A DNA stretch of 26,252 bases from JANNGC01 sp043758205. Its GTDB lineage: Bacteria; Verrucomicrobiota; Verrucomicrobiia; Limisphaerales; SIBH01. Location of the stretch: the NCBI GenBank assembly GCA_043758205.1, contig JAYVNY010000019.1:1-26252 (forward strand), in the 5' to 3' direction. Position numbers and translations under genes: made by a program. The notes under the pieces were generated by a model that made no database searches, was not told where the DNA came from, and saw only the letters and a list, made by a program, of their open reading frames with translations. Positions 7,726-14,692 of the stretch are shown here, one piece after another. Positions within the stretch are counted from its first letter, which is position 1; each line of letters starts with the position of its first letter.

Positions 7726-8829
7726 TCACCGCTTTATCCCACGAACCGCCCGGATCAGCGCCTCAGACTCGGCGTCCGTGCCAATCGTGATGCGGAGATA
7801 CGCGCTGACCTCCGGCTGCTTGAACCAGCGCACGAGTATTTTCTTCGCACGCAATTTTTCCAGCCATTCGGACGCGGGAAATTTCGGCGGCTTGGTCAGG
7901 ATGAAATTCGTGGAACTGGGCAGCACCTTGAAGCCGAGTTCGCGCAACGCGGCACTGAGCCGCTCGCGGGTGGCGATGATGCGCCGGAAATTGCGTCGGT
8001 AGTGCGGCAGTTCCTCCAGCGTCGCGAGCGCGGCGATCTGACCGAGGCCATTGACGTTGTAGCTGTCGCGAATCTTGTCCAGCGCCCCGATGAGCGCGGG
8101 ATGCGCCACGAAGTAGCCGACGCGCTGGAAGCAGAGCGAATAGGCCTTCGAAAAGGTGCGCGCGACGATGACGTGCGGATGCTTCAGCGCGAGCGCCAGC
8201 GCGTTCTCCGGCGCGAAGTCCACGTAGGCTTCATCGAGCACGAGCACGCCGCGCTGGGCGCGGCAGAGTTGGTCCAACTCCGTCGTGCTGTAGCCGCGAC
8301 CGCTCGGCGCGTTCGGCGTGGTCACGAAAGAGAGCGCGGCCTGGAAATCCCACGCACTCTTCTTCAGGGACGAAAGGGACGGAAGCGTGAAGTCGGCGTT
8401 CAAAGGAACCGCATTCGTCACCGCCCCGTGCGTGGCCGCCAGCACCGGATAAAGCGAATAACTCGGCGTGAAATACTGCACGAGCGTCTCTGACCTTGGA
8501 CCTTGGACCTCGGACCTTGGACTTGGTTCTACGAACGCCCGCACCGCCAGCGCCAGCAGTTCATCCGACCCGTTGCCCACGATGATGTTTTCCGCAGCGC
8601 AGCCGTGGAGCCTGGCCAGCTTTTCGCGCAACGAGGACGCGGTGGGATTCGGATAGAGCCGCAGCCGACCGTCCACCGCCGCCTGCACCGCGCGCAATAC
8701 TCTCGGCGCGGGCGGATACGGATTCTCGTTGGTGTTGAGTTTGATCAGCCCGCGAATTTTCGGCTGCTCGCCGGGGACGTAAGGATGCAGCGCGCGGACG
8801 AGCGGACGGACGAGGCGCTCGGGTTTCAT
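7726..8829 (-). CDS. hisC: Histidinol-phosphate aminotransferase
   Basis: A 367-residue PLP-dependent class I/II aminotransferase that converts imidazole acetol-phosphate and glutamate to histidinol phosphate in histidine synthesis. Family hallmarks are LNTNENPYPP (31-40), YPNPTASSLR (59-68), GNGSDELL (85-92), TPNAPSG (171-177), the DEAYVDF aspartate/tyrosine motif (199-205), and the PLP lysine K228 in TFSKAYSL followed by RVGYF. The ATG at 8829 overlaps the preceding gene's TGA (ATGA), so translation is coupled in the order hisD, BamE-like, hisC. Residues 102-113 (PSPRSEVQGPRS) come from a 7-bp tandem repeat inserted in frame between LAVRAFVE and TLVQYFTPSYSLYP, a loop in the family. The enzyme probably still folds because both sides of the insertion are intact. 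Confidence 0.95.
   Translation of the reverse strand: MKPERLVRPLVRALHPYVPGEQPKIRGLIKLNTNENPYPPAPRVLRAVQAAVDGRLRLYPNPTASSLREKLARLHGCAAENIIVGNGSDELLALAVRAFVEPSPRSEVQGPRSETLVQYFTPSYSLYPVLAATHGAVTNAVPLNADFTLPSLSSLKKSAWDFQAALSFVTTPNAPSGRGYSTTELDQLCRAQRGVLVLDEAYVDFAPENALALALKHPHVIVARTFSKAYSLCFQRVGYFVAHPALIGALDKIRDSYNVNGLGQIAALATLEELPHYRRNFRRIIATRERLSAALRELGFKVLPSSTNFILTKPPKFPASEWLEKLRAKKILVRWFKQPEVSAYLRITIGTDAESEALIRAVRGIKR
8491..8526. repeat. In-frame 7-bp tandem repeat (ACCTTGG) inside hisC
   Basis: About five degenerate copies of ACCTTGG lie in tandem on the plus strand (accttgg, accttgg, acctcgg, accttgg, acttgg). In the hisC frame they encode residues 102-113. The same unit forms the intergenic tandem at 22271-22300, so this is a dispersed sequence family rather than a gene-specific slippage tract. 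Confidence 0.8.
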
Positions 8830-9176
8830 GCGTCGGGGAAAGGATTGCGGCGGCGGTTCTCCTGTCCGGGAACGCCGTGGGCGAAGCTCACCATCTTGTC
8901 CTGCGAATTGAATTCCAAAATCAGCACATGCCGCTTCATCGAAGCGCCGTAGGTCCAGGTCAGATTTTTTTTGTCCGTCGCCCAGCGGCTGATACGCGGC
9001 TGGCCGAGCACGGCGACGATCTCGGCGGTGGTCATGCCCACGCGCATTTTATCGAGTTGATCCCGGCTCACGGCGGGACTGAAGGCGCACCAGCGCGCGA
9101 AGAGGCCAAAGCCGCCCACCACGCCGATCGTGACGAGCAACGCCACCAGCCAGAACTCGATGGAGTGAAGGTTCAT
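8826..9176 (-). CDS. Small membrane-anchored BamE/SmpA-like protein
   Basis: A 116-residue protein. An N-terminal hydrophobic helix (about 8-29, FWLVALLVTIGVVGGFGLFA) is followed by a segment resembling the SmpA/OmlA (BamE) fold: LDKMRVGMTTAEIVAVLGQP (41-60), an aromatic W-x-YG strand (74-77) and LILEFNSQDKMVSF (85-98). True BamE is a lipoprotein of the outer-membrane assembly complex. There is no lipobox cysteine here, so this is a BamE-like fold of unknown role. Its ATG directly abuts the hisD stop codon and its stop overlaps the hisC start, so it is locked into the histidine operon. No link to histidine synthesis is known to me. Confidence 0.8.
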   Translation of the reverse strand: MNLHSIEFWLVALLVTIGVVGGFGLFARWCAFSPAVSRDQLDKMRVGMTTAEIVAVLGQPRISRWATDKKNLTWTYGASMKRHVLILEFNSQDKMVSFAHGVPGQENRRRNPFPDA

Positions 9177-10469
9177 CTATTTGCTGCGGATGCTGGCCGA
9201 ACGCCCGTGCGCGTCCAGTCCCTCGGCTCCGGCGAAAACTTCCACGGCCCACAACGACTTCTTCAACGCGCCGCGCGAATACTCGACGACACTGGTGCGG
9301 CGCTGAAATTGATCCACGGTCAGGCCCGCGAAGGCCGCGCCCGCGCCGCCCGTGGGCAGCGTGTGGCTGGGGCCGGCCACGTAATCGCCGAGCACGGTGG
9401 GGGAATAATTGCCAAGGAAGATTGCGCCCGCCGTCACCACGCCCTCGGCCACTTTCGCGGACTGGCGGGTCATGATTTCGCAATGCTCCGGCGCGAGCCG
9501 GTTCGTCAGCGCCACGCCGTCGGCGATGGATTTGACGTGGATCAACCAGCCGTTGTTTTTCAGCGCGCGTTCGATGAGGGCGCGGCGTTTGAGCTTCGGC
9601 AACTGGGCTTTGATTTCCTTCTGCACCGCCAGCAGCAGCTTCGCGGACGTGGTGATCAACCACACGCGCTCGTGGCCCGAGCCGTGTTCCGCCTGCGCCA
9701 GCAAATCAGCGGCGGCGAAGCGCGGGTTCGCCGAGTCATCCGCCAGCACCAGCACCTCGCTCGGGCCGGGCAGCAGATCAATCGCTACGTGGCCGAACAA
9801 CAAACGCTTGGCCGCGACGACGTAGGCATTGCCGGGGCCGAAAACTTTTTGCACATGACGAATGGTCGCCGTGCCGTAGGCCATTGCGGCGATGGCTTGC
9901 GCGCCGCCCGCGCGGTAAATCTCCGTCGCGCCCGCCGCGCGGGCCGCGTAGAGCAGCGCGGGGTTGATCTCACCCGCCGCGTTGCACGGCGTGCAGACCA
10001 CGATCTCGGGACAGCCCGCGACCTTCGCCAGCGTCACGGTCATCAGCGCCGTGGACATGAGCGGCGCGGTGCCGCCGGGGATGTAAATGCCGACGCGTTG
10101 AAAGGGATCAAACTTTTCGCCCACGCGTCCGCCCTGCGCGTTTGTCGCCGACCAGCCGCGCCGCAACGCGCGACGGCTGAAGGTCTCGATGTTTTTGCGC
10201 GCCGTCTCCACGGCGTCGCGCAGCGTGTCGTCGGCCTTGAGTGACGCGGCCATCAGTTCCGCCGCCGTGACGGCGAGCTGTTCGGGGGTCACCTTCGCGC
10301 CATCAAAACGCTCGGTGAGTTCCAGCACCGCCGCGTCGCCGCGCGCATAGACGGATTCCACAATGGCGCGCGTGCGTTCTTCGACCGCGCGGTCGAACAG
10401 CTCGGACGCGCCCGTGACGCGGCGCAACTGTGCGGCGAAATCCCGGTCGGTGTGGCGAAGGACGTTCAT
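9177..10469 (-). CDS. hisD: Histidinol dehydrogenase
   Basis: A 430-residue, NAD- and zinc-dependent enzyme that oxidises histidinol to histidine in two steps, the last reactions of the pathway. Expected metal ligands align as Q259 and H262 (LLAQAEHGSG), D362 (VLGDYVAGPSHTLPTGG) and H421 near the C-terminus; the catalytic pair is E328-H329 (LAPEHCEIM). The nucleotide-binding signature GPGNAYVVAAKR (211-222) and DLLPGPSEV (231-239) are intact, and the length matches the family. It is the first gene of a three-gene operon, with the next ATG immediately after its TAG. No Shine-Dalgarno sequence is visible before its ATG. The last residues (GRSASIRSK) diverge from the usual HANAVRLR-like tail. 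Confidence 0.96.
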   Translation of the reverse strand: MNVLRHTDRDFAAQLRRVTGASELFDRAVEERTRAIVESVYARGDAAVLELTERFDGAKVTPEQLAVTAAELMAASLKADDTLRDAVETARKNIETFSRRALRRGWSATNAQGGRVGEKFDPFQRVGIYIPGGTAPLMSTALMTVTLAKVAGCPEIVVCTPCNAAGEINPALLYAARAAGATEIYRAGGAQAIAAMAYGTATIRHVQKVFGPGNAYVVAAKRLLFGHVAIDLLPGPSEVLVLADDSANPRFAAADLLAQAEHGSGHERVWLITTSAKLLLAVQKEIKAQLPKLKRRALIERALKNNGWLIHVKSIADGVALTNRLAPEHCEIMTRQSAKVAEGVVTAGAIFLGNYSPTVLGDYVAGPSHTLPTGGAGAAFAGLTVDQFQRRTSVVEYSRGALKKSLWAVEVFAGAEGLDAHGRSASIRSK

Positions 10470-10505
10470 CAGGGGCTGGACAGTAGCAAGAAGACGGGCG
10501 GGATT

Positions 10506-10784
10506 GGAAATTCCAAAATCCGAAATTCAGATAAATTCCAGATCCGCAAACTTGTAACCGAGATCGAGCGGCTTCGAGGCTGAAGCTTGGCGCCGCTGGC
10601 CTGGCCCGCCGTTGGGGCTTGGAGGAACACAAGGCTGAAAGCCTCGCAACCTGCCGACAAGAATGTCGGCGCTACGTAACGCCGGCTTTCGAGCCGGCAA
10701 GTTGCGGGGCTTTCAGCCTCGTGTGCGCGCTGCCTTCGACATGTCGGCGTGGAGTTGGTTTGGTTTTTGGGATTTGGAATTTCC
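10506..10784. repeat. Outer inverted arms of AAATTCC type around palindromic element copy 2
   Basis: The left block (10503-10545) contains GGAAATTCCAAAATCC and degenerate AAATTCCAGAT-like units. The right block (about 10757-10784) contains GGGATTTGGAATTTCC, its near reverse complement. The two arms enclose palindromic element copy 2, giving a nested arrangement. The right arm runs into the in-frame region upstream of the dus start, which explains the apparent N-terminal extension WFLGFGISSFS there. Confidence 0.65.
10627..10725 (-). repeat. Palindromic element, copy 2 (inverted)
   Basis: The outer arms 10633-10650 and 10701-10718 pair at 17 of 18 positions (GGCTGAAAGCCTCGCAAC). Between them lie the hairpins CCGACAAGAATGTCGG and CCGGCTTTCGAGCCGG separated by CGCTACGTAACG. 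That order is the reverse complement of copies 1 and 3. Copies 1 and 2 thus bracket the hisD-hisC operon in opposite orientation. Confidence 0.88.
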
Positions 10785-10817
10785 TCTTTCTCCCCGCGAC
10801 CGCATTCTCCGCGCCTG

Positions 10818-11843
10818 ATGTTGTCATGGATTCCCCATGCGCCGGGCGAGCCGGTGCTCGCGCTCGCGCCGATGCAGGACGTGACCGATCTTCCTTTTTG
10901 GAAGCTCATGGCGCGGCACGGCGGGGCGGATGTTTATTACACGGAGTTTTTCCGCGTCCATGCCACGTCGCATCTGGAGAAACATATTCTTCAATCCGTG
11001 CTGGAGAATCCGACCGGCCAGCCCGTGGTCGCGCAAATGATCGGGAACGACATCGGGGCGCTGGTGCGGACGGCGAAGGAACTCCAGCAACTGCCCATCG
11101 CAGCCGTGGACCTGAACCTCGGCTGCCCTGCGCCCATCGTGTACAAAAAATGCGCGGGCGGCGGCCTGTTGCGGGAGCCAAAGCGCGTGGACGCCATCCT
11201 CGGCGCGCTGCGCGAGGCGATTCAACCACCGTGCCGTTTCACGGTGAAGACGCGCCTCGGCTTCGACACGATGGACGGCTTCGATGAACTGCTGAAAATT
11301 TTCGCGCGGCACTCGCTCGACTTGCTCACCGTCCACGGCCGCACGGTGCTGGAGATGTATCGCACCGAGGTGCATTACGATTTCATCGCGCGCGCGGTCG
11401 AGGTCATGCCGTGTCCCGTGCTGGCGAACGGCAACGTGCATTCGCCCGCGCGCGCGGAGGAAGTCTTGCGGCTCACCGGCGCGACAGGACTGATGATCGG
11501 GCGCGCAGCGATTCGTAATCCGTGGGTCTTTCAGCAAATCCGCCAGCATCGCCGCGGCGAAACTTTGTTCCAGCCGCGCGGGCACGACGTGCTGGAATAC
11601 ATCCGTGAACTCTACGAAGCCGTCTGTTCGCCGGAGGTGAAGGAGGTCTCACAAGTTCAGAAGATGAAAAAGTACTTGAACTACATCGCGGCGGGCGTCG
11701 AGCCGGAGGGCAAGTTCCTGCACGACATCCGGCGCGTGGAGACGAAGGCGGAATTCTTCCGCGTCTGCGCGGCGTTTTTAGAACATGGTGAGCCGATGCC
11801 GGTGGAGCCGTTTCGGCGCGCGGCCACGCCCTCGGAGGTGTGA
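10818..11843 (+). CDS. tRNA-dihydrouridine synthase
   Basis: A 341-residue FMN enzyme that reduces specific uridines in the tRNA D-loop or nearby positions. The flavin-binding start LALAPMQDVTDLPFW (14-28), the catalytic cysteine C103 in NLGCPAPIV, the TVKTRLGF strand, LLTVHGRT, and the phosphate-binding GATGLMIGRAAIRNPWVF segment are all present. The start is set at ATG 10818 (MLSWIPHAPG). An earlier in-frame ATG at 10749 would add 23 residues translated from a repeat arm, which is unlikely to be real. Which subfamily (DusA, B or C) it belongs to cannot be settled here, so no symbol is given. It stands alone after a repeat-rich divergent region; the next gene begins 70 bp downstream on the same strand. 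Confidence 0.93.
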   Translation: MLSWIPHAPGEPVLALAPMQDVTDLPFWKLMARHGGADVYYTEFFRVHATSHLEKHILQSVLENPTGQPVVAQMIGNDIGALVRTAKELQQLPIAAVDLNLGCPAPIVYKKCAGGGLLREPKRVDAILGALREAIQPPCRFTVKTRLGFDTMDGFDELLKIFARHSLDLLTVHGRTVLEMYRTEVHYDFIARAVEVMPCPVLANGNVHSPARAEEVLRLTGATGLMIGRAAIRNPWVFQQIRQHRRGETLFQPRGHDVLEYIRELYEAVCSPEVKEVSQVQKMKKYLNYIAAGVEPEGKFLHDIRRVETKAEFFRVCAAFLEHGEPMPVEPFRRAATPSEV

Positions 11844-11913
11844 GCTTTGGGACGGGCGGCTCATCCACTTGGCACCGCCCGCATTTCCACTTTCGTCCAC
11901 GGGCGGAAAGTTT

Positions 11914-13794
11914 ATGATGTCGCGCATTCTGAAAGCCTTGATGAAAACTCATTTCTCGCGACGGCTGTTCCTGCTGTGCAGTCTGTTTTTCCTGCTCGCT
12001 TCCGCGTCACGCGCCGCGGTGTGGAACGTCAGCATGTTCGACTTCTATTTCACGCCCACCAACCTGACCATCGCGGCGGGCGATATGGTGGTGTGGAGCA
12101 ACAAGGTCACACGGGCGCACGACGCAACGCATTTCGATCCGGCGAACCCAGACTTCCTGCTCTTCGCCTCGCCGCTGCTCGCGCGGAATGAATCGTACGC
12201 CTTCACCTTCACCAACGCGGGCTTCTATCCCTACATCTGCGCGGTGCATTACTTCGCGCGCCCGCAACAAACCGGCACGGTCACGGTGATCAGACCGAAC
12301 GAGCCGCCGACCATCACGCTCACGAATCCCACGGACGGCGCGGTGCTGTTCGCGCCCGCCAGTTTCACGCTCGCCGCCCACGCCGCCGACGCGGACGGCG
12401 CGGTGACGCAGGTGCAATTTTTTGTGAACGGTGCCGCCGCCGGTGTCTCGACCGGCCCGCGGTTCAGCACGGAATTGAACAACTTGTCCATCGGCAACTA
12501 CATCCTCACGGCCATCGCCACGGACAACTCGGGCGCGACGAATACTGCGCCGCCGGTGAACATCACGGTGCAGGAAAAACCGCCCGACACCTTCACGCTC
12601 ACGCTCGGCGCAAATCCGCCCGGCACCGGCGTGATTCAAACTTCACCCGCGCCAAACGGGCCGGAGGGCCGCTACGTGGATGGCACCGTCGTGACGCTCA
12701 CCGCCCTTGCGGGCGGGGGCTTCGTCTTCACAAACTGGTCGCCCGGATTCATCACGAACAACCCGCTCCTCATCCTCGTGAAGTCGAACACGGTGCTGAC
12801 GGCGGAATTCGTCCCCTACATTCCACCGCGTCACATGCTGACGGTGGTGGTGAATCCGACCAATGCCGGCGCGGTTTCCATCACGCCGGGGCCGGACGAG
12901 GGTGGCGCGTATGCCGACCACTCGCCCGTCGCGCTCGCCGCGGCGGCCAACCCGGGATTTCGTTTTGCGAACTGGAGCGGCGCGACCAACACCACCAACA
13001 ACCCGCTGCTCCTCGTGCTCGATGGTGACAAAACCGTGACCGCAAATTTCGCCGCCCTCCCGCCGCTGGACTTCGCCATCGTGCGCGGCGACTTCGCCGG
13101 GCTCCTGCTCGACTCCGGTGAAATCAATTTCACGACCAGCGGTTTTCTTTCGCTCCGCATTTCCAGGACAGGATCGTATCGCGGCCGGGCGGTGATCGGT
13201 GGAATTCGTCAGGCGGTGCGCGGCCAGTTCGACCGTTTCGGCTACGCGCCGCTGGTGCTGCGCGGCGGCACGCTGAGCGGTTCACTGCAATTGAGCGATG
13301 ACAACGCGCGGCTCACCGGCACGATCACAGACGGCGAAAAATCCCCCGCGCTGCTCCTGCATCGCGAGCCGGTCGCAGGTCCCCCGCCCGCGCCGACGGG
13401 CGGCTACACTTTCATGATCGCGAACACGCCACCGGTGCGCGCGGCGGGCTTGTTCAAACTGAGCGTGGCCGCCGACGGCGCGGTGCGGGTGCGCGGAACG
13501 CTGGGCGATGGCGCGAAAGTTTCCGCGCGCGGCTTCGTGGCGGCGGACGGGCAACTGGCGTTGTTTGATCCGCTCTACGCGGGACGCGGCGCGCTGCTGG
13601 GCTGGGTGAACCTCACCCCCGGCGGACTCGTGCAAGGCACGGCGCGCTGGTTCCGTCCGGCGGATTCGCGCCGTCAGACTTACCCCGCCGGCTTCGCCAT
13701 CGAGGCCCCGGTGAACGGCATCTCCGACCGCGTGCAGGCGAAGCGCGGAAAGAAATTCGGCTTCATTCAAAACGACGCGCTCTGCGCGCCGTAG
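11914..13794 (+). CDS. Secreted cupredoxin/Ig-like/InlB-repeat protein
   Basis: A 626-residue protein. The start at ATG 11914 (or the adjacent ATG 11917) follows a GGAAAG ribosome site. A longer in-frame start at 11785 overlaps the dus gene and is disfavoured. There is a signal peptide (about 11-34, RRLFLLCSLFFLLASASRA). The cupredoxin-like domain (36-126) has H69, C109 and H112 (YPYICAVHYF) as likely copper ligands, but the usual axial methionine after the second histidine is replaced by a FARPQQTG stretch. An Ig-like domain follows (about 130-220), then two InlB-type B-repeats (226-300 and 307-380; FTNWSPG and FANWSGA cores) and a C-terminal beta-rich region of unknown type (386-626). It is presumably exported and surface-associated; electron transfer or adhesion are both possible. 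No sorting tail was seen. Confidence 0.88.
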   Translation: MMSRILKALMKTHFSRRLFLLCSLFFLLASASRAAVWNVSMFDFYFTPTNLTIAAGDMVVWSNKVTRAHDATHFDPANPDFLLFASPLLARNESYAFTFTNAGFYPYICAVHYFARPQQTGTVTVIRPNEPPTITLTNPTDGAVLFAPASFTLAAHAADADGAVTQVQFFVNGAAAGVSTGPRFSTELNNLSIGNYILTAIATDNSGATNTAPPVNITVQEKPPDTFTLTLGANPPGTGVIQTSPAPNGPEGRYVDGTVVTLTALAGGGFVFTNWSPGFITNNPLLILVKSNTVLTAEFVPYIPPRHMLTVVVNPTNAGAVSITPGPDEGGAYADHSPVALAAAANPGFRFANWSGATNTTNNPLLLVLDGDKTVTANFAALPPLDFAIVRGDFAGLLLDSGEINFTTSGFLSLRISRTGSYRGRAVIGGIRQAVRGQFDRFGYAPLVLRGGTLSGSLQLSDDNARLTGTITDGEKSPALLLHREPVAGPPPAPTGGYTFMIANTPPVRAAGLFKLSVAADGAVRVRGTLGDGAKVSARGFVAADGQLALFDPLYAGRGALLGWVNLTPGGLVQGTARWFRPADSRRQTYPAGFAIEAPVNGISDRVQAKRGKKFGFIQNDALCAP

Positions 13795-13798
13795 GACA

Positions 13799-13963
13799 CG
13801 GCTTCCAACCTGTCCCGCCCTCTGAAACAAAGGTCGGAATGCCTCACGCCAAGAACGCGAAGGATGCAAAGTTCGGAAACGTTTTTCTTCTTCGCGTCCT
13901 TGGCGTTCTTGGCGTGAGGCAATTTCCAACCGGAAGTATTTTGCAGGGACAGGCTGGAAGCCG
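13799..13963. repeat. Nested double inverted repeat after the cupredoxin gene
   Basis: The outer arms 13799-13816 (CGGCTTCCAACCTGTCCC) and 13946-13963 pair at 17 of 18 positions. The inner arms (13840-13868 and 13893-13921) are built on TGCCTCACGCCAAGAACGC and its complement. The outer pair begins five bases after the stop codon of the cupredoxin gene, so it may limit transcription, although no T-run follows. The outer arm resembles the GGCTTCCAGCC arm at 19436-19466. The inner family (CGCCAAGAACGC / CGCGAAGGA) is a type I recall from many unrelated bacterial genomes. Confidence 0.85.
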
Positions 13964-13990
13964 CGCTCAGCACCCCACACTCTCGCCCCC

Positions 13991-14674
13991 ATGACGACGC
14001 TCATCATCGCCACGCGCAACACCCACAAGGTGGAGGAAATTCGCGGCATCCTCGGCGCGGGCTTTCACTTTCTCACGCTGCGCGATTTCCCAAACGCGCC
14101 GGCCGTGGTGGAAGATGCCAACACCTTCGCCGGCAACTCGACGAAGAAAGCCGTCGAACTCGCCCGCTGGCTTTCCGTTCAAAGTTCCGAGTTCAAAGTT
14201 CCGAGTTCAACGTTCGTTCTGGCCGACGACTCCGGCCTCGAAGTGGACGCGCTGCACGGCGCTCCTGGCGTTCACTCCGCGCGCTTCGCCGCGCTCGACA
14301 CCGGTGCGGATGGAAATTCCGCCGACGCGGACAACAACGCCAAGCTCGTGCGCCTGCTGCGCGATGTGCCGGAAGCGAAACGCGCCGCGCGCTTCCGCTG
14401 CGTCATCGCACTGACGCCGCTCGTGCCGCCCGCGCCCGCGAGTGCCTCGCCCGTCTGCGCGGCGGATGAGCGTGAACTGCGGACAGAGCTGTTCGATGGC
14501 GCGTGCGAGGGACGCATCACGCTCGTGCCCGGGGGCGCAAAGGGTTTCGGCTACGACCCGCATTTCATTCCCGATGGATTCAACCAATCCTTTGCCGAAC
14601 TCGGCGAGGAGGTGAAGAACCGCATCAGTCATCGCGCGCAGGCCTTGGAAAAACTGCGGGCTTGGTTCCGGTAG
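13991..14674 (+). CDS. rdgB: XTP/dITP pyrophosphatase (Ham1/RdgB family)
   Basis: A 227-residue enzyme that hydrolyses non-canonical purine triphosphates (XTP, dITP, ITP) to monophosphates, keeping them out of DNA and RNA. Signatures are ATRNTHKVEEI (7-17), LADDSGLEVDALHGAPGVHSARFA (77-100), GFGYDPHFIP (about 186-195) and the C-terminal SHRAQAL (about 214-220). The start is ATG 13991, with no obvious ribosome site. It is longer than the usual ~195-200 residues because of two extra stretches: residues about 63-75, encoded by a 14-bp tandem repeat, and a proline/alanine-rich loop (about 150-170). The gene ends 18 bp from the convergent helicase stop, with no terminator between. Confidence 0.94.
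   Translation: MTTLIIATRNTHKVEEIRGILGAGFHFLTLRDFPNAPAVVEDANTFAGNSTKKAVELARWLSVQSSEFKVPSSTFVLADDSGLEVDALHGAPGVHSARFAALDTGADGNSADADNNAKLVRLLRDVPEAKRAARFRCVIALTPLVPPAPASASPVCAADERELRTELFDGACEGRITLVPGGAKGFGYDPHFIPDGFNQSFAELGEEVKNRISHRAQALEKLRAWFR
14177..14216. repeat. In-frame 14-bp tandem repeat inside rdgB
   Basis: Two exact copies of GTTCAAAGTTCCGA (14177-14190 and 14191-14204) and a partial third (GTTCAACGTTCG) lie in the coding strand of rdgB. They encode about residues 63-75 (VQSSEFKVPSST) just before the conserved LADDSGL motif, where family members have a short surface turn. The reading frame is kept. Confidence 0.85.
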
Positions 14675-14692
14675 GACCGGCTGGAAGATTTC

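Larger units (their letters stand above)
10470..10817. other. Divergent intergenic region between hisD and the dus gene
   Basis: This 348-bp stretch has no gene. It must carry the promoters for the his operon (minus) and the dihydrouridine synthase gene (plus), but most of it is occupied by the AATTCC-type arms and palindromic element copy 2. I could not assign -35/-10 boxes with confidence. Confidence 0.6.

Noticed and set aside
8877..10244. A 455-codon plus-strand frame opposite hisD
   Set aside because: Antisense to an intact hisD with all metal ligands present; Arg/His/Ala-rich composition and no recognisable domain.
10749..10817. N-terminal extension of the dihydrouridine synthase
   Set aside because: These codons are translated from the AATTTCC-type repeat arm and lie before the conserved start of the family.
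11785..11913. N-terminal extension of the cupredoxin protein overlapping the dus gene
   Set aside because: The 43 extra residues are Arg/Pro-rich and precede a clean signal peptide with a GGAAAG ribosome site at 11914.
14177..14216. CRISPR-like direct repeats
   Set aside because: The 14-bp units are directly adjacent without spacers and lie inside a conserved gene.
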